From: Victivallales bacterium
GTDB lineage: Bacteria; Verrucomicrobiota; Lentisphaeria; Oligosphaerales; Lenti-02
Length of the DNA: 8,309 nucleotides
Reading direction: 5' to 3'
Assembly: GCA_018648945.1 (NCBI GenBank)
Contig: JABGQJ010000323.1
Location: 1 to 8,309, forward strand
Numbering within the stretch: the stretch's first letter is position 1; each line of letters begins with the position of its first letter. Positions 1-5,588 of the stretch are shown here, piece by piece. The position numbers and the translations under genes are program-made. Under the pieces are notes generated by a model, which was not told the origin of the DNA, ran no database searches, and worked only from the letters and a program-made list of their open reading frames with translations.

Positions 1-116
1 GGCACCGTGCCGGTGTCAAAGGTGTGGCGGGGGGGGCTGGGGCAAGACCCACTCGTTGGGTCTGTCGCGACTCTGTCGCACGGGAGCCCTCCTTCCCGTC
101 GTCCGTCGGGACGCGC

Positions 117-146
117 GCCGGGAGCGCCGGCTTCCAGCCGGCATCC
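117..146 (-). repeat. Inverted half copy of the palindromic element
   Basis: The reverse complement of 121-146 matches 238-263 at 25 of 26 positions, so the second half of the element also occurs here in opposite orientation. The similarity continues a few bases to 117. In this copy the hairpin is perfect: GCCGGCT (126-132), loop TCC, AGCCGGC (136-142). The first hairpin of the full element is absent, which shows that the two halves can occur separately. Confidence 0.7.
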
Positions 147-209
147 CTCCCGTGAGGTGCTGCACCACAGAAACGGCCAGCAACCGATGGCATCCATCGC
201 CCATGGCCT

Positions 210-267
210 CCTCGGATTCGGCGCTATGCGCCTCCGAGGATGCCGGCTGGAAGCCAGCGCTCCTGGC
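210..267 (+). repeat. Palindromic dispersed element, direct copy 1
   Basis: This 58-bp unit recurs 80 bp downstream (290-347) with only two differences (positions 238 and 240). It contains two stem-loops. The first, at about 209-239, pairs CCTCGGA with TCCGAGG and GGCGC with GCGCC around a TAT loop, with a 3-nt bulge. The second, at 242-258, is GCCGGCT/AGCCAGC around GGA with one mismatch. The build resembles REP-like or MITE-like intergenic elements, but I cannot name a family. It lies downstream of the sigma operon's last gene. Confidence 0.8.
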
Positions 268-289
268 AGCCCTCCGCCAAGACAGCATC

Positions 290-347
290 CCTCGGATTCG
301 GCGCTATGCGCCTCCGAAGGTGCCGGCTGGAAGCCAGCGCTCCTGGC
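290..347 (+). repeat. Palindromic dispersed element, direct copy 2
   Basis: This is the second direct copy of the 58-bp element, matching 56 of 58 positions of the copy at 210-267. The two changes weaken the outer stem of its first hairpin (TCCGAA instead of TCCGAG). It ends 30 bp from the stop codon of the minus-strand gene at 378-809, so on that strand its hairpins come directly after the operon and might serve as a transcript end. There is no T-tract to support a classic terminator. Confidence 0.8.
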
Positions 348-377
348 GTTCGCTGCCAACTCCCCGGCCGGTAGGTG

Positions 378-809
378 CTACTGCGCCGCCAGGACGAGGA
401 TGACGATCATCTTCGCCCCGGCTTCGCCGGTGTAGAGACCGAGGACCACGGGCCGTTTGGGGGCGAATGTCACGGTGGTTCGGATCAACTTCTTGCCGCC
501 TCGTGAGAGGGTCACGGGCAGCCGCCGGCCAGCACCTTCGCCAAGCGTGGCCTTGAATCCCTGTGGCAGGCTCACATCGCCAGCCTTGAGGGGGGCTGCC
601 TTGGTGGCAACGGCCTGGTAGCTTGTGAACCCGTATCGCCCCAGCAGTCCCAGATACGGCTTCAGGGCCGCATCGCTCGTGCCTTCGTTCGTGGCCTTGA
701 CCAGAATCACGTCCAGACTGTCGGCCGCCGAGGCCGTGACCGACACTGCAACCAGTGCCAGGCAGGCAAGAACGGCGGACCGCCAGATTGGTTTGCTCCC
801 GAAGTTCAT
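378..809 (-). CDS. Small secreted protein, third gene of the sigma operon
   Basis: A 143-residue protein of unknown function. Residues 1-28 form a clear signal peptide: K and R near the start, a hydrophobic core around 11-25, and an ASA/AD cleavage site near 28-29. The mature part of about 115 residues starts with DVILVKATNEG, has an aromatic patch (RYGFTSYQ, 58-65), and ends in alternating hydrophobic residues (KMIVILVLAAQ) typical of beta strands. No cysteine pair or catalytic motif is visible. I chose ATG 809 because GGAG (819-822) lies 9 nt upstream. A GTG at 830 would overlap the preceding stop and add seven residues before the signal peptide. It follows the probable anti-sigma gene by 17 nt and is surely cotranscribed. 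A role as exported sensor or effector of this sigma system is inference from position only. Confidence 0.75.
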   Translation of the reverse strand: MNFGSKPIWRSAVLACLALVAVSVTASAADSLDVILVKATNEGTSDAALKPYLGLLGRYGFTSYQAVATKAAPLKAGDVSLPQGFKATLGEGAGRRLPVTLSRGGKKLIRTTVTFAPKRPVVLGLYTGEAGAKMIVILVLAAQ

Positions 810-826
810 CGTCGGGTACTCCAAGT

Positions 827-1231
827 TCACGTGTGGTTCGATGGAGGGCTGGCCTCCACGAACACCACGGTACCACCATTCTCGCTGTCTTCAAAGACCA
901 TGACGCTGGCATCGTCCTCGAAAACCTGCACATCCTCGACCTGGGAGAGCGCTCCAGACACAGGCGGCGGAGGCGAAGGCACGTTCGCAATTTGCCTTGC
1001 CGCGGGATCGGGCAACAGGCGGGAGATGGTGAAGGCAGCCACAATCAAGGCCGCTGCCGCGCCCACGGCAAACAGCCAACGGCCCACGGGTGGGGCCGCA
1101 CGATGGGGCGCCGCTTGCGGGACGAGTGCCGCACGAGCACGGAAGTCCTCCCAGAAATCCTGGCTGGAGCGAGCGGTCGGCGGTGCGACTTCCCGCAGTG
1201 CCGCCCGGAGTTTCGTTTCGCTCGCCTTCAT
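827..1231 (-). CDS. Probable single-pass membrane anti-sigma factor
   Basis: A 134-residue protein with a cytoplasmic N-terminal part (1-50, containing FWEDFRARA at 26-34), one transmembrane helix at about 51-70 (RWLFAVGAAAALIVAAFTI), a proline-rich linker (85-90) and a short acidic C-terminal domain that would lie outside the membrane (QVEDVQVFEDDASVMVF). This topology and the position directly after an ECF sigma gene are those of anti-sigma factors, which hold the sigma at the membrane until a signal releases it. There is no HxxxCxxC zinc motif, so it is not a classic zinc-binding anti-sigma. The start ATG overlaps the sigma stop codon as ATGA, which points to translational coupling and roughly matched output of the two proteins. 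The function is inferred from topology and context, not from a recognised domain. Confidence 0.72.
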   Translation of the reverse strand: MKASETKLRAALREVAPPTARSSQDFWEDFRARAALVPQAAPHRAAPPVGRWLFAVGAAAALIVAAFTISRLLPDPAARQIANVPSPPPPVSGALSQVEDVQVFEDDASVMVFEDSENGGTVVFVEASPPSNHT

Positions 1232-1845
1232 AGGGTGACCCCCCGGTCTTCAAGCAACTTGCGGAGTTTCCGCTTGGCGTAGAACAATCTGGACATCACT
1301 GTCCCCATGCCGACCCCGACGGTCGCCGCGATTTGCTTGTAGCTCAGCCCGTCCGCCTCGCGCAGCAGAATCATCGTCCGGTGGTCCTCGCTTAGCTCGC
1401 CCAGGACATCCTGCAGGATGCTGGCTAGGTCGCTCAGCTCGCCCTGACGGGGAGCCGAAGGGGCGTTCTCGTCCGCCACCCGGTCGAAGATCCCGAGACC
1501 GTTCTCGTCTGGCGTGTCCTCCACCAGCCTGCCCCGCTCGCGGGTGTGCTTGCGAATCAGGTCGAGAGCCGTGTTGCGGACGGTTCGGCAGAGCCATGTT
1601 CGCACGGCATCCAGGTTGCGGACGGCGGGCAGCGAACGCCACGCTTTCAGAAAGCTGTCCATCACGACATCGTCGCAGTCGTGGTCGCCTACCAGGCGGT
1701 AGGCCACGCTGTGCATAAGCGGACGGTACTGCTCGAAAACGGTCGCGAACGCGTCCATGTCGCCCTCCTGTGCTTGGCGTAACAGCTTCTTGGTTTCGGC
1801 ATCCAGGGGCATGGGGTTGTCCAAGTTGCCGCCGGTTTCAGACAT
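1228..1845 (-). CDS. ECF-family RNA polymerase sigma factor
   Basis: A 205-residue sigma-70 family protein of the extracytoplasmic function class, which directs RNA polymerase to stress or envelope promoters. Region 2 spans about 34-100 (FEQYRPLMHSVAYRLVGD, then DCDDVVMDSFLKAWRSL, and the TWLCRTVRNTALDLIRK helix). An acidic linker (about 105-140) follows. Region 4 lies at about 147-198, with the helix-turn-helix GLSYKQIAATVGVGMGTVMSRL and a basic tail KRKLRKLL. There is no region 1 or 3, and the length is normal for ECF sigmas. ATG 1845 was chosen; a TTG directly before it (1848) would add one residue, and ATG 1812 is possible. No strong Shine-Dalgarno precedes the start; instead a 14-bp inverted repeat lies just upstream. 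The gene opens a three-gene operon with its probable anti-sigma and a secreted protein. Confidence 0.93.
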   Translation of the reverse strand: MSETGGNLDNPMPLDAETKKLLRQAQEGDMDAFATVFEQYRPLMHSVAYRLVGDHDCDDVVMDSFLKAWRSLPAVRNLDAVRTWLCRTVRNTALDLIRKHTRERGRLVEDTPDENGLGIFDRVADENAPSAPRQGELSDLASILQDVLGELSEDHRTMILLREADGLSYKQIAATVGVGMGTVMSRLFYAKRKLRKLLEDRGVTL

Positions 1846-1851
1846 CAAATC

Positions 1852-1865
1852 GGTGTCTCGACACC
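1852..1865. promoter_or_regulatory. Inverted repeat just upstream of the sigma start
   Basis: GGTGTC and GACACC form perfect 6-bp arms around two bases, ending 7 nt before the sigma ATG. In DNA it could be an operator; in RNA it could form a hairpin that limits ribosome access. A GGAAC sequence on the minus strand (1875-1879) resembles the -35 box of ECF promoters, but no CGTC-like -10 lies at the usual distance, so autoregulation is not shown. Confidence 0.4.
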
Positions 1866-1935
1866 CTATCTGACGTTCCGGCGGGGCCTCCTATTCACGG
1901 GGGGAGAGTGGAATGATGAAATCATCGCGGGATGG

Positions 1936-1975
1936 GGCACTCGGCCGGCCGCCTTGTCGGTTCCGGTCGAGTGCC
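1936..1975 (-). terminator. Hairpin after the flavin reductase gene
   Basis: Arms of 13 bases (1936-1948 and 1963-1975, GGCACTCG type) pair with one mismatch around a 14-nt loop, starting 22 nt after the flavin reductase stop codon. The place and stem strength suit the end of the hydrolase-reductase transcript, and it separates that operon from the sigma operon on the same strand. No U-tract follows, so it may be a processing or Rho-type end rather than an intrinsic terminator. Confidence 0.45.
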
Positions 1976-1997
1976 ACGCTTCCCGGTGCCAGCAAAC

Positions 1998-2507
1998 CTA
2001 GCCGTTGCTTCGCCACGCGCCAACGATCTCGCCGTGGTAGAACGTGTGGTAGTCCTGCTTGGGGTAGCTCCCCGCGAGGCCGGGGTCCATCAGGGACGGG
2101 TCCATGGGGGCGCGCAGCCTAGTGCGGCAGGCGAAGTGGAGGCCGGGGATTGTGAGCAAGGGGCAATCCGTCTCTGCCACCGAGGTCAGTTCGAACCCGC
2201 ATTCGGCGATCTTGTCCACATCGGCGCCCGAGCGCGTGCCGCAGAAACCGAGTTCCTTGACCTGCGTGCCCTGTGTGGGAACGCTGATCGTGAAATCTCG
2301 CGCTTGCTCGATCAGCTTGAAGGTGTGGCGGCTGGTCCGGACCAGCGCGGTGAAGGTCGGCTTGCCCCACGCCACGCCAGCCAGAGCCCAGCCGATGGTC
2401 ATGGTGTTGACCCGGTGCTTGTGTTTCACAGTCAGAAAGGCACCGCGTGGCAGCTGTGCCATGGCTTCGTCGAGAACGGTGAGCGGGGAGACGGAGGAGA
2501 GATTCAT
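1998..2507 (-). CDS. Flavin reductase family protein (FMN-binding split barrel)
   Basis: A 169-residue cytoplasmic protein of the flavin reductase/flavoredoxin type. These bind FMN in a split barrel and transfer electrons from NAD(P)H or another carrier. Visible family marks: a strand pair near the start (GAFLTVKHKHRVNTMTIGWA), then WGKPTFTALVRTSRHTFKLI and FTISVP for the flavin site, the motif GFCGTRSGADVDK at about 87-99, and a C-terminal GEIVGAW. The length is complete for the single-domain form, so an electron partner is needed. The start ATG overlaps the stop codon of the upstream hydrolase as ATGA, and its ribosome site (AAGGGA) lies within the last hydrolase codons, so translation is probably coupled. 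The physiological substrate cannot be told from the sequence. Confidence 0.88.
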   Translation of the reverse strand: MNLSSVSPLTVLDEAMAQLPRGAFLTVKHKHRVNTMTIGWALAGVAWGKPTFTALVRTSRHTFKLIEQARDFTISVPTQGTQVKELGFCGTRSGADVDKIAECGFELTSVAETDCPLLTIPGLHFACRTRLRAPMDPSLMDPGLAGSYPKQDYHTFYHGEIVGAWRSNG

Positions 2508-3562
2508 GGTCGGGTTCCCTTGGGGTGGAGGTCAGGAAAACGAGCGGGCCACGTGCAACGCACGCGGTCGAGGGTGATCGGGACAGCGGGCGGGGGGGCA
2601 CGGCCAGCGACGAGCGGGCCGGCAATCATCGAGATGTGGTTGCCCGGCACGGCCACATGGTCGTCCACGCCGGCAAGCCGCGTGGAGGCGAGGGAAACCA
2701 CGCCATCGCCCACGCCATTGGCCACCTCGGCCAGCTGCTTCTCGATCTGCCCCACGGTGCCCTGCAGCATCGCCGGCAGGCCCTTGCGCCAGCGGGCCGC
2801 TGCCTGGGCCAGATCCTCCTCCGTGAGAGGACTGACGATCCCCGCCACGATGGCGAAGCGCACGTCGCGGGGCAGTTCCCGGGCGTTCAGGGCAGAGAGA
2901 AGCTCACTTCCGGGCAGCAGGTCTTTCGCCGCTTGCCCATCGCCGTCGGCCAGGGCCCCCAGCAATTCGCCATCGCCACGCAGCAGCCGGCTCCACTGTT
3001 CGCGGGCCTCGGCCAGGAACCGGAAACGGGCCATGGGGGAGCCATGGTTCGGCGGGGCGACCATGACCAAGGTCCGGACGCGGGGCACGCGCCCGGGCCG
3101 CAGATTTCGGCGGTAGCTGTACACGGGATTCATCAGGTACTCGCGGCTCACCAACCCACCCATGCTATGGGCCACCAGCACAACTTGCTTGACCCCACGC
3201 TGGCGGAGCCGGACCAGCCACGAACCGAGAAGCGTGCTGGAGTGCGTGACCGCCTGATCGTTCGGATAGTCGAAGCGGGCAACCGGGACACCGGCATCCT
3301 GCAGGGCCGGCGCCAGGTTCCGCCAGAGATCTCCCGGCTCGTCCAGCCCATGGACCAGCAGCACCAGTCGCTCGGGCAGGGCCTCGGCCAAGGGCTGCCA
3401 GGAACCGCCCGCGTAGCAGGTGATCCCAAAGCGCCCGCCGCTCTCGCGCTGGCCCGGTGCGGACGCACCCTTGCCGCCTGGCTGCGAGCCGCCGCCGAGC
3501 CAGACTGCGGCGCCAGCCAATGCCAGCGCCAGAACTGCGATGAGTAGAATGGTTCGCTTCAC
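2504..3562 (-). CDS. Exported alpha/beta hydrolase, lipase-like
   Basis: A 352-residue serine hydrolase of the alpha/beta fold, closest in style to triacylglycerol lipases and PGAP1-like esterases. Residues 1-22 are a signal peptide or anchor (VKRTILLIAVLALALAGA), followed by a Gly-rich linker, so it acts at or outside the membrane. LVLLVHGLDEPG (67-77) gives the HG oxyanion segment, VAHSMGG (130-136) the nucleophile elbow with Ser133, GDGVVSLAS (285-293) the probable acid Asp286, and GNHISMI (307-313) the probable catalytic His309. A helical insertion (about 185-280) sits where lipases carry a lid. The frame is open further upstream to 3676, but GTG 3562 is chosen because the signal sequence starts there and AAAGGA (3575-3580) lies 12 nt before it. 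It is coupled to the flavin reductase by a 4-nt overlap. The substrate is unknown. Confidence 0.85.
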   Translation of the reverse strand: MKRTILLIAVLALALAGAAVWLGGGSQPGGKGASAPGQRESGGRFGITCYAGGSWQPLAEALPERLVLLVHGLDEPGDLWRNLAPALQDAGVPVARFDYPNDQAVTHSSTLLGSWLVRLRQRGVKQVVLVAHSMGGLVSREYLMNPVYSYRRNLRPGRVPRVRTLVMVAPPNHGSPMARFRFLAEAREQWSRLLRGDGELLGALADGDGQAAKDLLPGSELLSALNARELPRDVRFAIVAGIVSPLTEEDLAQAAARWRKGLPAMLQGTVGQIEKQLAEVANGVGDGVVSLASTRLAGVDDHVAVPGNHISMIAGPLVAGRAPPPAVPITLDRVRCTWPARFPDLHPKGTRP

Positions 3563-3626
3563 TGCTTGTGATTGTCCTTTCCACAAGAGACCGACCGGCC
3601 AATTCCCGGACAGTTCCACCATGCAG

Positions 3627-3655
3627 AAGGTATGGGGCGTTGGGCTGCGATGCAA
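3627..3655 (-). promoter_or_regulatory. Weak candidate promoter for the hydrolase operon
   Basis: On the minus strand TTGCAT (3650-3655) and TACCTT (3627-3632) are separated by 17 bp, pointing towards the hydrolase start at 3562. Each box matches only three of six sigma-70 consensus positions. It is listed because a divergent promoter is expected here and nothing better is visible. Confidence 0.25.
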
Positions 3656-3666
3656 CACGGGCCAAC

Positions 3667-3695
3667 TTGTCGGCATCCGCGCGACAGCCTATGGT
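3667..3695 (+). promoter_or_regulatory. Sigma-70-type promoter of the M14 peptidase gene
   Basis: TTGTCG (3667-3672) and TATGGT (3690-3695) are separated by exactly 17 bp, each matching four of six consensus positions. Transcription would begin near 3702, leaving a leader of about 24 nt that carries the GGAGAGG ribosome site (3713-3719) 9 nt (measured from GGAG) before the start codon. Confidence 0.55.
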
Positions 3696-3725
3696 TGAGC
3701 CAAGCGCCAACCGGAGAGGCACAGC

Positions 3726-5363
3726 ATGACCACGATCCCCGATCTTCCCTTCGAACACTTCTTCACCCACGCCGAAGTCACGGACTTCGTCGAGGGTCTG
3801 ACCGCAGCCTGCCCGGAGTGGGTCAAGCTCTCCAGCCTGGGATGCTCCAGGGAGGGGCGCCCGCTGCATCTGCTCACCATCACCGATCCCGAGACCGGCC
3901 CCGCCGAAGACAAGCCCGCGTACCTGATTCACGGCAACATCCACGCGGCAGAGCTTTCGGGCACCCACACTGCGCTGTATACGGCCCGGGAACTGGCCGC
4001 CCGGAAACCGGACATCCTGCGTGACGTGGCGTTCTACATCGTGCCCCGGATCAACCCCGACGGGGCCGAATTCGTGGTCACCACCTCTGGCGTGACCCGC
4101 AGTCGCACCGATCGCTCCGAGCGATTCCCGAACACTCTCTATCAGGAGGATGTGAACGGCGACGGCCTGATCCTGACCATGCGGATGGAGCATCCCAACG
4201 GTCCCTTTGCGCGCGACCCGGAGGATCCGCGACTGCTCGTGCGGCGCACGGTCGACAGCAAGCCGCCCTACTACCGGACCTTCCTGGAGGGGATGGTCCA
4301 TGACTGGGATGGGAGCGAGGCGGTCCGCATCGAGGGACGCGCGCTGGACTGGAACCGGAACTGGTCCTATGACTGGCGTCCCGAACCCGCCCAGGGAGGC
4401 GCGGGCGACTTCCCCTTCAGTGAGCCGGAGATGCGGGCCCTGGCCGAGTTCCTCCACGCTCGCCCCAACCTCTTTGCCGTTCTCGGCTACCACAACGGCC
4501 CCAATGCCGTGCTCCGTCCGCCATCCACCGGGGCCGACAGCGATCTGAACGGTGCGGATCTTGCCATTCTCCAGGAGTTGGCCGAGATCGGGGCCGACAA
4601 GACCGGCTTCCCGGTCGTGCCGGTGATCAAGTACCATGTCAAACGGATCGGGGTGGGCGACTGCAATCTGCGCGGGCATTTTCACAACTTCGGCTACCAC
4701 CACCTCGGGCTCTTCGTTTTCGAATTCGAGCTGGGCAACCTGCTGAACAGCGCGGGCATCACCACCGACGACATCTTCACGACCCAGAGCCAGCAGGAGC
4801 ACGAGGCCCTGATGCGGAAGCTCCTCCATTGGTGGGACGGCCAGGATCCTGCGACCCGAGACCCAGCCTTCCACGCTTGGGAGCCCTTCGACCATCCCCA
4901 GTTCGGGCCGGTTGAGATCGGCGGCTGGCTGAACCGCCATATGTGCGGTCCCACCCTCGACGATCTCGCGAAGATCGCGCAGGGAACCTACGAATTCACG
5001 CTGGAACACGCCTCGTGGCACCCCAAGCTGTGCATCGAGGAACTGGCTGTGGAACCCCTCGGCGAGGGACTTTTTCGGATCCGGTCCCGCGTCGCCAACC
5101 GCGGCAGGCTGCCCACCCATGTCTCCAAGCAGGGGGCGGGCCTCCGCCGCCTGCGACCGGTGGCGGTGGATTTCCTGCCCGCGACCGGAGTTCATCTCCT
5201 GTCCCTGCAGGGGCACCGCCAACTGGGACACCTGGCGAGCCTGGCTGGGAGTGGTCTTCTGGAGTGGTTCGTGCACCGTCGGGGAGACTCTCCCACCCTT
5301 TGCGAACTGCATGTCCGAGGCGGCACGGGAGGCTCTGTCCGCACCGTCGTCAGCACCCCCTAA
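3726..5363 (+). CDS. M14-family zinc carboxypeptidase-like enzyme
   Basis: A 545-residue metallopeptidase of family M14, which removes C-terminal residues or opens amide bonds using one zinc ion. The zinc motif HxxE is at His73-Glu76 (HGNIHAAELSG); the third zinc ligand is probably His256 in GYHNG; the DWNRNW motif (208-213) is the substrate-carboxylate Asn-Arg pair; and FEFELG (332-337) gives the catalytic glutamate, probably Glu335. A DVNGDGLIL loop (142-150) looks like part of an EF-hand loop but lacks its last acidic ligand. After the catalytic domain (to about 370) comes a C-terminal beta-rich region (about 425-545). There is no signal peptide, so it is probably cytoplasmic, unusual for M14. 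The start is supported by GGAGAGG upstream. It is divergent from the hydrolase operon and followed by the GH20-like gene, which has its own promoter. Confidence 0.9.
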   Translation: MTTIPDLPFEHFFTHAEVTDFVEGLTAACPEWVKLSSLGCSREGRPLHLLTITDPETGPAEDKPAYLIHGNIHAAELSGTHTALYTARELAARKPDILRDVAFYIVPRINPDGAEFVVTTSGVTRSRTDRSERFPNTLYQEDVNGDGLILTMRMEHPNGPFARDPEDPRLLVRRTVDSKPPYYRTFLEGMVHDWDGSEAVRIEGRALDWNRNWSYDWRPEPAQGGAGDFPFSEPEMRALAEFLHARPNLFAVLGYHNGPNAVLRPPSTGADSDLNGADLAILQELAEIGADKTGFPVVPVIKYHVKRIGVGDCNLRGHFHNFGYHHLGLFVFEFELGNLLNSAGITTDDIFTTQSQQEHEALMRKLLHWWDGQDPATRDPAFHAWEPFDHPQFGPVEIGGWLNRHMCGPTLDDLAKIAQGTYEFTLEHASWHPKLCIEELAVEPLGEGLFRIRSRVANRGRLPTHVSKQGAGLRRLRPVAVDFLPATGVHLLSLQGHRQLGHLASLAGSGLLEWFVHRRGDSPTLCELHVRGGTGGSVRTVVSTP

Positions 5364-5372
5364 TCACCCTCT

Positions 5373-5408
5373 CCGCAGGGGCATGCCGAGCACGGCTTTC
5401 GCCCCCGG
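5373..5408 (+). terminator. Bulged hairpin after the M14 gene
   Basis: Nested arms CCG, GGGGC and GCCG pair with CGGC, GCCCC and CGG around an AGCA loop, giving 12 base pairs with small internal loops. It begins 10 nt after the stop codon and lies before the next promoter. No T-run follows, so termination here is plausible but unproved. Confidence 0.4.
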
Positions 5409-5445
5409 ACTGCCACGCGTGTCAATCATACATGCCCGTCGTTCG

Positions 5446-5474
5446 TTGATGGGGTGGTAACACGCGGCTATAGT
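5446..5474 (+). promoter_or_regulatory. Sigma-70-type promoter of the GH20-like gene
   Basis: TTGATG (5446-5451, four of six consensus matches) and TATAGT (5469-5474, five of six) are exactly 17 bp apart, the best promoter in the window. Transcription would begin at about 5481. The boxes cover the GTG at 5454 that opens the longest reading frame, so that GTG cannot be the start for transcripts made here, and the leader is about 108 nt long. Confidence 0.7.
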
Positions 5475-5489
5475 ACGTCGCTTTACACC

Positions 5490-5571
5490 TGCGCCGTCGC
5501 TGGCAAGTTTTTCGGCGCATTTTGGCCCCCCGGCCAACCTCACGAGACTGGCGGAGACCATGCATCTCCGC
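5490..5571 (+). promoter_or_regulatory. Structured 5' leader with three hairpins
   Basis: Three perfect stems follow one another in the predicted leader. TGCGCCG/CGGCGCA pairs 5490-5496 with 5513-5519 and is followed by TTTT. TTGGCC/GGCCAA pairs 5522-5527 with 5532-5537 around CCCC. GCGGAGA/TCTCCGC pairs 5551-5557 with 5565-5571 around seven bases. The third stem ends on the base before the AGGAGG ribosome site. The first, with its T-run, could act as an attenuator and the third could influence ribosome entry. It matches no riboswitch that I can recognise. Confidence 0.5.
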
Positions 5572-5577
5572 AGGAGG
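5572..5577 (+). promoter_or_regulatory. Ribosome binding site that fixes the GH20-like start
   Basis: A full AGGAGG lies 11 nt before ATG 5589. No comparable site precedes the upstream GTG at 5454, and the residues between the two starts look like random non-coding translation. The site directly touches the third leader hairpin. Confidence 0.8.
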
Positions 5578-5588
5578 CAACCGGACTG

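Larger units (their letters stand above)
1..377. other. Gene-free region rich in short hairpins
   Basis: I see no convincing gene here: reading frames exist on both strands, but they lack ribosome sites and translate low-complexity repeat sequence. The stretch holds many short perfect inverted repeats. At 1-17 the arms GGCACCG/CGGTGTC surround TGC (one G-T pair). At 45-63 a perfect 7-bp stem AGACCCA/TGGGTCT has a 5-nt loop. At 64-71 there is the palindrome GTCGCGAC. At 185-199 CGATGG/CCATCG surrounds CAT. The rest is the palindromic element listed separately. The hairpin at 1-17 could be the tail of a gene lying to the left, but nothing visible proves it. Confidence 0.6.

Noticed and set aside
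210..347. A CRISPR-like array
   Set aside because: There are only two direct copies, the repeat is 58 bp with a 22-bp gap, and no cas gene is present.
7..435. A 142-codon plus-strand open frame over the repeat region
   Set aside because: It translates the palindromic repeats (AGWKPALLA type), has no ribosome site and runs into the secreted gene on the other strand.
1932..3116. A 394-codon plus-strand open frame across the hydrolase and flavin reductase genes
   Set aside because: It crosses two well-supported minus-strand genes and their overlap; the translation is low-complexity and R/G/P-rich.
2525..3547. A 340-codon plus-strand open frame opposite the hydrolase
   Set aside because: The minus-strand frame has signal peptide, GHSMGG-type elbow and catalytic His/Asp, while this one has no motif.
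3563..3676. N-terminal extension of the hydrolase from ATG 3676
   Set aside because: It would place 38 non-hydrophobic residues before the signal sequence; GTG 3562 has AAAGGA upstream and begins right at the signal peptide.
3165..5312. A 715-codon open frame on the minus strand opposite the M14 gene
   Set aside because: It is the mirror of a GC-rich coding strand; its translation has no recognisable domain, and it covers a gene with intact catalytic motifs as well as part of the hydrolase.
5454..5588. N-terminal extension of the GH20-like gene from GTG 5454
   Set aside because: The GTG lies between the -35 and -10 boxes, has no ribosome site, and the 45 extra residues match no part of the family; ATG 5589 has AGGAGG.
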